Shown here: piece by piece, positions 1 through 5,489 of the stretch
Numbering within the stretch: position 1 is the stretch's first letter
Layout of the letters: every line of letters begins with the position of its first letter
NCBI GenBank assembly: GCA_035562735.1
Contig: DATMWB010000034.1
Coordinates: 1-6,849, forward strand
DNA: 6,849 nt
Origin: UBA12158 sp035562735
GTDB lineage: Bacteria; Patescibacteriota; Microgenomatia; UBA12405
Direction: 5' to 3'
Notes under the pieces: model-generated
The model's input: the letters and a program-made list of their open reading frames with translations, nothing else
Databases searched by the model: none
Told to the model about the DNA's origin: nothing
Made by a program: the position numbers and the translations under genes

Positions 1-642
1 CGCAAAAAGGAGAGGTGAAAGGAAAATAAGGCGAGAATTTAACAAAATAAAACTAATAATCAAAAAAACATAAGCAAGAGGATCTGATTGACCCCACATA
101 GCCGACAAGTACCAAGAAAAAGGTAAAAATAGATAGGCTAGAATATATTTTTTCCAATTAACTTTGGCTTGCTTACAAACTAGATATATTAAGCTAGCGA
201 TGGCAAGATCAGATAAAATCATAAAAAACTTGATGGTGGCGGTGATCCCCTGTAGGTGAAAGGTTCCGGGAAATATGGCGCTTCCATACCACTTAGTAAA
301 ATCGAAAAACCAAATAAATTTTGTAGGAGCGAGACGATTGAGAGCGATAAAATTGCCAATGTTAGAAAATAGCATCATAAAAAAACTGTGAGTTTTGAAG
401 ACAAAAAAGTAGAACCAGGAAATAAGAGGGGGGTGGTTTGGCCATTCACTTAACCACTGGTTCCAACTGTAAACTTCATTGAAATTGTGAGTATAAAGCC
501 AATTACCCCACTCACTTTGAGTAAATAAATCACCATGGGTAACAAGAGGAATTAGGGAGAGGCGGAAAGCGAAGGCAATGAAAAGAATAATTAGTAGACT
601 CTGATGTTTTTTAAAAAATACTTTGACTTTTGCTAAAACCAT
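1..642 (-). CDS. Polytopic GT-C-type membrane glycosyltransferase, N-terminal part (runs off left edge)
   Basis: Reading from the ATG at 642-640 the minus strand stays open for 214 codons to base 1, so the C-terminus is missing. An in-frame stop at 684-682 lies upstream. The protein is strongly hydrophobic: a basic N-terminus (to about residue 12), a first membrane segment at about 15-34, then a loop with H36-G-D38 and an aromatic stretch ending in W67-P-N-H-P-P-L73, and further hydrophobic segments at about 74-100, 139-156, 166-182 and 189-214. An acidic residue in the first external loop, a Pro-Pro-Leu motif and W183-G-Q-x-D187 before a membrane helix recall GT-C enzymes (GT39/GT87/ALG-type polyprenyl-phosphate-sugar-dependent mannosyl or glucosyl transferases). 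Such enzymes act in the cytoplasmic membrane on envelope glycans or glycoproteins. Donor and acceptor cannot be inferred. There is no Shine-Dalgarno; the gene is divergent from gnd. Confidence 0.7.
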   Translation of the reverse strand, partial: MVLAKVKVFFKKHQSLLIILFIAFAFRLSLIPLVTHGDLFTQSEWGNWLYTHNFNEVYSWNQWLSEWPNHPPLISWFYFFVFKTHSFFMMLFSNIGNFIALNRLAPTKFIWFFDFTKWYGSAIFPGTFHLQGITATIKFFMILSDLAIASLIYLVCKQAKVNWKKYILAYLFLPFSWYLSAMWGQSDPLAYVFLIISFILLNSRLIFLSPLLFA

Positions 643-661
643 AAAGTTTGAATAAGGATAG

Positions 662-698
662 AGAACAATAAATGGCTGTTCTTAAATTGATAATATCA
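662..698. promoter_or_regulatory. Two small palindromes in the glycosyltransferase/gnd divergent region
   Basis: AGAACA (662-667) and TGTTCT (677-682) form a perfect 6-bp inverted repeat around 9 bases. TGATA-A-TATCA (688-698) is a perfect 11-base palindrome about 40-50 bp before the gnd start. Either could be an operator. In AT-rich DNA short palindromes arise by chance, so this is weak. The first has the arms GAAC/GTTC but the wrong spacing for a Bacillus-type LexA box. Confidence 0.25.
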
Positions 699-722
699 TC
701 AGGGAGTGGCAAAAATTCCAAG

Positions 723-731
723 TGATATACT
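723..731 (+). promoter_or_regulatory. Extended -10 promoter of gnd, placing transcription start at the ATG
   Basis: TGATATACT is a TG-n extended -10 with hexamer TATACT (5 of 6 to TATAAT, 726-731). The gnd ATG begins at 738, exactly 6 bases after the hexamer, where sigma70-type initiation is expected. No good -35 is seen 17 bases upstream, as is common for extended -10 promoters. The predicted transcript is leaderless. This is read from sequence only; the start site is inferred. Confidence 0.5.
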
Positions 732-737
732 CGTTTT

Positions 738-2123
738 ATGAATAAAATTGGAGTAATTGGTTTGTCGGTTATGGGCGGAAATTTAGCCAAAAACATGGCT
801 GATAACGGCATAAGTGTGTCTATATACAATCGAAGTGAAGAAAGAACAAAGGAGTTAATAAAGGACTATGGGGAAGAAAAAAATCTAATCCCCTTTTATG
901 ATTTAAAAAGTTTTGTAAATTCTCTTGAAAGACCTAGAAAAGTTATATTGATGATTCAAGCGGGAGAGGCGGTAGACCTAGTGATAAATCAGTTGAGAGA
1001 ATTTTTGGAAGAAGGCGACATTATTGTTGATGGTGGAAATTCCTATTTTAAGGACACAATTAGAAGAGAAAAGGAACTCTCTAAAACTAGAATTAATTTT
1101 GTGGGTATGGGAATATCTGGTGGTGAAGAAGGAGCAAGAAAGGGACCATCAATGATGCCAGGCGGAAGTAAGGAGGCTTGGAAAAATTTGGAAGTTATCT
1201 TTGAGAAAATTGCAGCAAAGGATTTTAATGGTTTGCCTTGCATTTCCTATATCGGAACAAATGGCGCAGGTCATTTTGTAAAGATGGTTCACAATGCCAT
1301 TGAATATGTTGATATTCAATTAATCGCCGAAATTTATTGGATTATGAAAACCGGCCTTCAAATGAGTAATGATGAGATGGCGACAGTTTTTAACAAATGG
1401 AACAAAGGTCGTCTAAATTCTTATTTAATTGAAATTACGGCAAAAATATTGGCAACAAAAGATAAAAATGGCGAATATGTTTTAGATACAATTTTGGACA
1501 CTGCTGGAAGCAAAGGAACGGGAAAATGGGCTTCACTTGAGAGCTTGGAACTAGGAGTACCAGCTATGAGTATCGCTATGTCAGTTTTTGCTAGATATAT
1601 TTCGGATAAAAAAGAAGAAAGATTAAAAATAGGCCAAGTATATGGAAAAAATACGGACAAAAAAATTGAGCTTACTGTGGAAGATCTAGAAAAAACACTC
1701 TATCTCACCAAGATTTTGGCTTATGCCCAAGGTTATGAGCTGATGAAACAAGCTGCTGTTGACTATGAATGGGATTTGAATTTCAAAGAAATTTCTCGAA
1801 TCTGGCAAGGAGGCTGCATTATTCGGGCACAGTTTCTAGAAAAACTAACTGAAATTTTTGAAAAAGATATAGAAAATATAATATTGGCTGAGTATTTTAA
1901 AAAGGATATTGAAGAAAATATGGAGGTAGTGAGAAAAGTAGCCGTAAAAGCTATTAAAAATGAAATACCGGTGGCTGAAATCTTATCAGCAATATCATAT
2001 TTTGATAGTTTGAAATCACCTAAATTACCAGCTAATTTGATACAAGCACAAAGAGATTTTTTTGGAGCTCACACTTTTCAAACAGAAATTGGCGGAGAAG
2101 CAAAACATTTTGATTGGAGTTAG
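738..2123 (+). CDS. gnd: 6-phosphogluconate dehydrogenase, decarboxylating
   Basis: Oxidative decarboxylation of 6-phosphogluconate to ribulose 5-phosphate with NADP+ (or NAD+), the third step of the oxidative pentose phosphate pathway, cytosolic homodimer. The 461-residue protein is full length (family about 465-480). Residues 5-15 form the Rossmann GxGxxGxN-type loop, here GVIGLSVMGGN, and N-R-S after the second strand suits NADP binding. The family signature GISGGEEGARKGPSMMPGG is present. Active-site equivalents of the sheep enzyme are K182 (general base Lys183), H185, N186, E189 (Glu190), Y190, K259 in SKGTGKW, R286, and R439 and H445 in QRDFFGAH, which reach into the partner subunit. 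Two glycines next to the catalytic helix are changed: HNGIEYG reads HNAIEYV here (A187, V191). The start is fixed by the Rossmann strand beginning at residue 3. There is no Shine-Dalgarno; the extended -10 ends 6 bases upstream. The TAG stop overlaps the TAA of the convergent SDR gene. Confidence 0.95.
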   Translation: MNKIGVIGLSVMGGNLAKNMADNGISVSIYNRSEERTKELIKDYGEEKNLIPFYDLKSFVNSLERPRKVILMIQAGEAVDLVINQLREFLEEGDIIVDGGNSYFKDTIRREKELSKTRINFVGMGISGGEEGARKGPSMMPGGSKEAWKNLEVIFEKIAAKDFNGLPCISYIGTNGAGHFVKMVHNAIEYVDIQLIAEIYWIMKTGLQMSNDEMATVFNKWNKGRLNSYLIEITAKILATKDKNGEYVLDTILDTAGSKGTGKWASLESLELGVPAMSIAMSVFARYISDKKEERLKIGQVYGKNTDKKIELTVEDLEKTLYLTKILAYAQGYELMKQAAVDYEWDLNFKEISRIWQGGCIIRAQFLEKLTEIFEKDIENIILAEYFKKDIEENMEVVRKVAVKAIKNEIPVAEILSAISYFDSLKSPKLPANLIQAQRDFFGAHTFQTEIGGEAKHFDWS

Positions 2124-2959
2124 AAATCAATACTAAATTCTTGCCGATTTTTTATCTCATCTACTATTTTGCCAATCATTTGTTTATATTCGTAGGTTGG
2201 TAAATTTAGTTCTGTTAATTTGCTGAGGTCTTTTTTCTCAGAAAAATGAATTTTATCCTGTCCATCAATTGGTGTCACCTCAATATTAAATGGAGACAAA
2301 ATATCATTGGCAGTATCGAAGCGTGACTTTAGTTCTTCTACCGCGACTGGAATTAATTGATTGGTAATATCTTTTTTGATTACTTCTCTGATAACTTCTG
2401 AAAGGTGTCCTAAGTATGTTGGTTGAAACTTCCACGAAGTATCATATTCTGCTGGTGTACCCTCATCAAGGTTTTTTAAAAGGCGGTTAAAAGGACGATC
2501 ATTTTTTGTATTAGGACTAAAACCGAGAATTAATGATGGACGTAAAATTACCCAGGCTGATTTTGTTTTTTTAACTATTTGTTCCGAATTGTATTTTGTT
2601 TTTCCATAAATATTGTCGGGATTAAAAGCAACAAAACTAGAAATATAAATTATTTTGGAGTTGATTTTGTTGGCAGCGTGAACAATATACTGAGTTGACT
2701 TTTCGTTTAGCAAAACTGCTTCATTCTGATTAGACTCACACCACCGCGAATTGGCACTGGCCGCGACATCAATAACATAATCTGGTTTTTCTCTTTTCAG
2801 GACAGTTTCAACATCAATTTTATCGGTAATATCCAGTTTAATAAAGGATTTTGATAATTGAGAAGAATTGTAAGTACCGATAACATCAAACTCTCTATAC
2901 AAATCAAAATAAATTCTTGCACCTACGTAGCTACTAGCGCCGATGATTAGAATTTTCAT
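2120..2959 (-). CDS. RmlD-like extended short-chain dehydrogenase/reductase
   Basis: A 279-residue NAD(P)-dependent reductase of the extended SDR/RmlD substrate-binding family; dTDP-4-dehydrorhamnose reductases are the best-known members, about 280-300 residues long. The N-terminal strand leads into G7-A-S-S-Y-V-G13, the Rossmann glycine loop, with D43 in the LDIT strand. The catalytic centre is S107/S108 at the end of a strand and Y118-G-K-T-K122, the YxxxK pair; an RPS motif follows. The exact substrate is uncertain: RmlD-like folds also include sugar epimerases and MAT2B-like proteins, and no rmlA, rmlB or rmlC gene is visible here. I chose the ATG at 2959. The frame stays open for 15 more codons to 3004, but those lie inside the tRNA gene and the Rossmann strand starts right after 2959. 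The start codon is 3 nt from the tRNA end, with no Shine-Dalgarno. The TAA stop overlaps the TAG of gnd. Confidence 0.85.
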   Translation of the reverse strand: MKILIIGASSYVGARIYFDLYREFDVIGTYNSSQLSKSFIKLDITDKIDVETVLKREKPDYVIDVAASANSRWCESNQNEAVLLNEKSTQYIVHAANKINSKIIYISSFVAFNPDNIYGKTKYNSEQIVKKTKSAWVILRPSLILGFSPNTKNDRPFNRLLKNLDEGTPAEYDTSWKFQPTYLGHLSEVIREVIKKDITNQLIPVAVEELKSRFDTANDILSPFNIEVTPIDGQDKIHFSEKKDLSKLTELNLPTYEYKQMIGKIVDEIKNRQEFSIDF

Positions 2960-2962
2960 TTG

Positions 2963-3036
2963 TCGGGAATACTGGATTCGAACCAGCAACCTCACGCACC
3001 CCATGCGTGCGCGCTAGCCAATTGCGCCAATCCCCG
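2963..3036 (-). tRNA. tRNA-Pro (anticodon GGG)
   Basis: All 74 bases fold as a standard cloverleaf. The acceptor CGGGGAT pairs with ATTCCCG (one G-U). Then come T8 and G9, a D stem GCGC/GCGC with a 9-base loop containing GG, an anticodon stem CACGC/GCGTG around ATGGGGT (anticodon GGG, T33, G37), a 5-base variable region, and a T stem GCTGG/CCAGT around TTCGAAT. The C1-G72 pair, A73 and G37 are typical of bacterial tRNA-Pro. CCA is not encoded: A73 is followed by CAA and then the SDR start codon. The gene lies 21 bases after the acyltransferase stop on the same strand. Confidence 0.95.
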
Positions 3037-3048
3037 GGTTACAGAGCT

Positions 3049-3057
3049 ATTTTAACA
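3049..3057 (-). promoter_or_regulatory. Extended -10 promoter candidate for tRNA-Pro and the SDR gene
   Basis: On the minus strand TGTTAAAAT holds a TG-n extension and the hexamer TAAAAT (3054-3049, 5 of 6 to TATAAT). Initiation about 7 bases later (near 3042) would leave a short 5' leader before C1 of the tRNA at 3036 for RNase P to remove. It begins 1 base after the acyltransferase stop codon. No clear -35 is seen. Confidence 0.4.
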
Positions 3058-3900
3058 CTAACCCCTAAAAAGTAGGAAAAATAGAAAAGAGCGGAGGTAG
3101 AGGGCGGCCATTTGAAATTTTGGGAGTGGATAAAAAGGTAGCGACCAGCGATCATATACCCCTTGTAAATTTGTCGCTATTTGGCGACCATTATCACCAA
3201 TAAAATCAGAAGCGTTTAGAGTATCAGAAAACTCAATCTTAAATTTTGGTAATATTTTGCTAAAAAATGGTAAGATGCGAAGAAAATCAGCAGTCGAAGT
3301 CCCACTAACGTGAGCCATAACTATCTTGGTTCTTTCTGGATGTTTTAAATTTTTGATAATATGACCGACACCGGGAAGAAAAGTTCGGCCATCTGGAGTG
3401 CCACCAGCAGGAAAAATTCCTACCAAGGAACCCTCATCAATTTTTCGTGTTGCTAACTCAATACTTTTTATATTTTTTTGGTGAGCAATTTCATGGCTAT
3501 ATTCTGGAGTAAAGTGAATTTTTTTGAGTAATCTAACTTTCCAATCAGGTTTTCCTCTCTCGTCAAAACGATGGCTAATGTAAACGGGGATCAAATGTTT
3601 ATTGATGGCCGGTAAGATAGACAAAATTCCACTCATGACAATGAGAAAAGTCTTTTTTCTTTGGGGAATGGCCGAGAGGAGTAATAAAACGTCGGCTTGG
3701 GCGGGATGGTTACAGATCAACAAAACTGGTTCGTTTTTTAAAACTTTTTTTGTACCCTTGGGTATATTTATAATAAATTCACGAGAAACTTTTCGGACAA
3801 CCTCTTTTAGAGCACGGGAAACACCGTATCTCCTAAGATTTTTATTGATGGGTCTAAGAATTCTTCGGACACCAAAGGTTGAGTAAAGTGAGCGGGGCAT
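3058..3900 (-). CDS. Divergent PlsC/LPLAT-family acyltransferase
   Basis: 280 residues, likely peripheral or membrane-associated. The family transfers an acyl chain to glycerol-3-phosphate, lysophosphatidate or related lipids. Block I is N64-H65-P-A-Q-A-D70, the catalytic HX4D. Block III, normally FPEGTRS with a phosphate-binding Glu and Arg, reads F163-P-A-G-G-T-P-D-G-R172, so the Glu is Ala165; L175-P-G follows where an LP-x-x-x-G turn is expected. Block IV may be the IVMAHVSG strand. The N-terminal 40 residues are basic, and the C-terminus ends in a hydrophobic segment (about 265-278), suggesting membrane contact. With the changed block III the acceptor may not be glycerol-3-phosphate, so I give no plsC symbol. 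The first ATG with an upstream -10-like TATAGT was chosen; no Shine-Dalgarno is present. It is divergent from the DUF6504-like gene. Confidence 0.75.
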   Translation of the reverse strand: MPRSLYSTFGVRRILRPINKNLRRYGVSRALKEVVRKVSREFIINIPKGTKKVLKNEPVLLICNHPAQADVLLLLSAIPQRKKTFLIVMSGILSILPAINKHLIPVYISHRFDERGKPDWKVRLLKKIHFTPEYSHEIAHQKNIKSIELATRKIDEGSLVGIFPAGGTPDGRTFLPGVGHIIKNLKHPERTKIVMAHVSGTSTADFLRILPFFSKILPKFKIEFSDTLNASDFIGDNGRQIATNLQGVYDRWSLPFYPLPKFQMAALYLRSFLFFLLFRG

Positions 3901-3908
3901 AACATATT

Positions 3909-3925
3909 ACTATATCAAAGATATA
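3909..3925 (-). promoter_or_regulatory. Putative -10 of the acyltransferase gene within a palindrome
   Basis: On the minus strand TATAGT (3914-3909, 5 of 6) ends 8 bases before the ATG at 3900, which would give a leader of 0-2 bases. The -10 overlaps a perfect inverted repeat, TATATC-AAA-GATATA (3911-3925), with a third GATATA at 3932-3937 that could serve a repressor. AT richness makes chance occurrence plausible. No good -35 was found. Confidence 0.35.
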
Positions 3926-3962
3926 AAAGAAGATATACAAAATATTTTCTAAATTTGCCCTC

Positions 3963-3992
3963 TTGCATCTTCGGGTTTGTTTCGGGTATGAT
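3963..3992 (+). promoter_or_regulatory. Promoter of the DUF6504-like/Y-polymerase operon with tandem 7-bp repeats
   Basis: TTGCAT-like -35 (3963-3968) and TATGAT -10 (3987-3992, 5 of 6) are 18 bases apart. The ATG at 3999 begins 6 bases after the -10, predicting a leaderless transcript. TTCGGGT occurs twice, at 3970-3976 and 3981-3987, 11 bases start to start, filling the spacer and touching the -10. Two identical sites one helical turn apart inside a promoter suggest an operator bound on one face of the DNA. No LexA-type palindrome is seen. Confidence 0.45.
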
Positions 3993-3998
3993 GATGCC

Positions 3999-4259
3999 AT
4001 GAGACAAAAAATAGATGCTCCAGTTTCAGTAATGATGGATTTTAACCATTATCAAAACAAAATAAAACCAATTCAAATTCAGTGGAATAACAGGGACTTT
4101 AGAATAGAATCGGTGGGAATGCATCACCAGTTTTTTAAGGGAAAAAAGTTGTTTCATGTATTTTCGGTAACTTCGGGAGGGATGTTTTTTAAACTGGTAT
4201 TAAACACTGAAAATTTGTTTTGGAAATTAAGCGAAGTGGCCGATGGATTATCTGACTAG
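3999..4259 (+). CDS. Small DUF6504-like protein preceding the Y-family polymerase
   Basis: An 86-residue protein of unknown function. It has a proline-valine start (DAPVSV), a basic/aromatic strand IQIQWNNRDFRIESVG, then HVFSVTSGGMFFKLVLN and a terminal FWKLSEVADG. The pattern of a W-x-x-R strand, a G-G-x-[FY]-[FY] strand and a W-x-L segment looks like an all-beta domain. It resembles my recollection of DUF6504, a short family found beside SOS or Y-family polymerase genes in Actinobacteria; no search was run, so this family call is tentative. I chose ATG 3999 rather than the in-frame ATG at 3963: 3999 sits 6 bases after the -10 hexamer, while the longer start would lie upstream of that promoter. 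Its stop lies 14 bases inside the longer version of the polymerase gene, so the two are likely co-transcribed and translationally coupled. Confidence 0.6.
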   Translation: MRQKIDAPVSVMMDFNHYQNKIKPIQIQWNNRDFRIESVGMHHQFFKGKKLFHVFSVTSGGMFFKLVLNTENLFWKLSEVADGLSD

Positions 4260-5460
4260 TAGTGACTTCAACCAGAGTAGAAATGAAAAAATGCTCTTGG
4301 ACATTAATTCCTGTTTTGCCACCATAGAACAACAAGCCAATCCCCTGCTACGAGGTAAAGAAGTGGTAGTGGCAGCTTATGAAAACGGCGGTGGGTGTAT
4401 TTTGGCGGCGTCTAGGGAGGCAAAGAAATTGGGGATAAAAACTGGATGGAGAGTGGGGGAGGCTCAAAAAATCTGTCCTGATTTAGTTGTTCTGACACCT
4501 GATGTAGAAAAATATCAATTTATAAATAAAGGTCTAAAAAAAATTTTGCTAGCTTTTTCCCCAAATGTCCAGACAAAATCTATTGATGAATTTGCGGTGG
4601 ATTTTAGAGGAATAGAGGGAAATTTAAAAGAAATTGGATTAAAAATAAAAGAAAAAATACGTGAAGTTTTGGGTGAATGGATTACAGTATCCATTGGAAT
4701 CGGGCCAAATATATTTTTGGCAAAGGTGGCGTCTAACCTGCAAAAACCTGACGGTCTAACAGAAATTCATAAAGATAATTTTTGGGAAATTTATGGAAAA
4801 TTGAAATTAACAGATTTACATGGAGTAAGCTTTAAAACTGCCTGTAAACTGGAGGTAAACGGGATTAAAAATCCTCAAGATTTTTATAATAAGAGCCGAC
4901 AAGAATTGAGAAGTATTTTTCACTCTGTTTGCGCTGATTACTGGTACTGGCGACTTCGGGGTTTTGAGATTGATAATAAAAAGAGGAAATATAAAAAAAG
5001 TTTTTCAGCAATATTTTCCTTAAAAATTCCAGCAAAAAATCGACAAGAGTTGGCGGGGATACTTTATCAGTTGTGTTTAAAGGTGGGATACAGGTGCGAT
5101 AGGCAAAAAATGGAGGCAGTGGGAATTGTGTGGTGGGGTGGCGGAAATAAAACAAACATTAATGGGAAATTAAGAGTTAGAGAAGGAATGATTAATGGCT
5201 GGGAAATGTTTTCTAAAATTTATCCTAAAATTCCGGAGTTTGATGGAGAAATTAAAAAGGCAGTAGTGGTTATTTATGATTTACGACCAAAGTCATGGCA
5301 AGGAGATATTTTTGGTCAAAGACAAAAAATAATGAAAGAAACAGAGATAGCGGAATTAATCAATAAAAAATTTGGTAGAGGAACTATTTTCCCAGCAACA
5401 ATTTTAAACTGTAAAAGAATTCCAGAATTTATCGGTTTTGGAAATGTGGGACATAAATGA
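4243..5460 (+). CDS. dinB: Y-family translesion DNA polymerase (DinB/UmuC type)
   Basis: An error-prone polymerase that copies damaged templates. Numbering from ATG 4243 (405 residues): the first catalytic strand is L18-L-D20-I-N22, with F25 at the steric-gate position. D115-E116 in S-I-D-E is the second catalytic pair, 95 residues after D20, as in E. coli DinB and UmuC. IGIGPNIFLAKVASNLQKPDG is close to the family palm motif ending in K-P-x-G. A thumb with helix-hairpin-helix (about 185-245) and a little-finger domain (about 250-360) follow. Q353-G-D-I-F357 fits the QxxLF-type beta-clamp motif, and the tail GRGTIF resembles the UmuC C-terminus. An internal ATG at 4291 (residue 17) would leave only 3 residues before the catalytic Asp. 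The upstream ATG gives a 16-residue leader and overlaps the small gene by 17 bases. Neither start has a Shine-Dalgarno, so the start is uncertain. DinB versus UmuC naming is also uncertain. Confidence 0.9.
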   Translation: MDYLTSSDFNQSRNEKMLLDINSCFATIEQQANPLLRGKEVVVAAYENGGGCILAASREAKKLGIKTGWRVGEAQKICPDLVVLTPDVEKYQFINKGLKKILLAFSPNVQTKSIDEFAVDFRGIEGNLKEIGLKIKEKIREVLGEWITVSIGIGPNIFLAKVASNLQKPDGLTEIHKDNFWEIYGKLKLTDLHGVSFKTACKLEVNGIKNPQDFYNKSRQELRSIFHSVCADYWYWRLRGFEIDNKKRKYKKSFSAIFSLKIPAKNRQELAGILYQLCLKVGYRCDRQKMEAVGIVWWGGGNKTNINGKLRVREGMINGWEMFSKIYPKIPEFDGEIKKAVVVIYDLRPKSWQGDIFGQRQKIMKETEIAELINKKFGRGTIFPATILNCKRIPEFIGFGNVGHK

Positions 5461-5466
5461 TATATT
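5438..5466 (+). promoter_or_regulatory. Candidate promoter for the ribozyme-glmS transcript
   Basis: TTGGAA (5438-5443, 4 of 6 to TTGACA) and TATATT (5461-5466, 5 of 6 to TATAAT) are separated by 17 bases and straddle the polymerase stop codon. Initiation near 5473 would give about 18 nt before the ribozyme cleavage site. Read-through from the polymerase gene is an alternative or additional source of the glmS message. Confidence 0.4.
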
Positions 5467-5489
5467 TAGGTAGGTCGTTATTAAAAAAT

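Noticed and set aside
611..829. Minus-strand 72-residue open frame across the divergent promoter
   Set aside because: It overlaps the starts of both the glycosyltransferase and gnd in other frames and shows no family-like motifs.
2960..3004. 15-codon upstream extension of the SDR gene to an ATG at 3004
   Set aside because: The extension lies within the tRNA-Pro gene, encodes T-arm and anticodon sequence, and precedes a normal Rossmann start at 2959.
3602..3886. Plus-strand 94-residue open frame opposite the acyltransferase
   Set aside because: Antisense shadow of a gene with clear HX4D and block III motifs.
3963..3998. 12-codon upstream extension of the small DUF6504-like gene (start at 3963)
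   Set aside because: It overlaps the -35/-10 elements and the tandem heptamers; the ATG at 3999 has ideal spacing to the -10.
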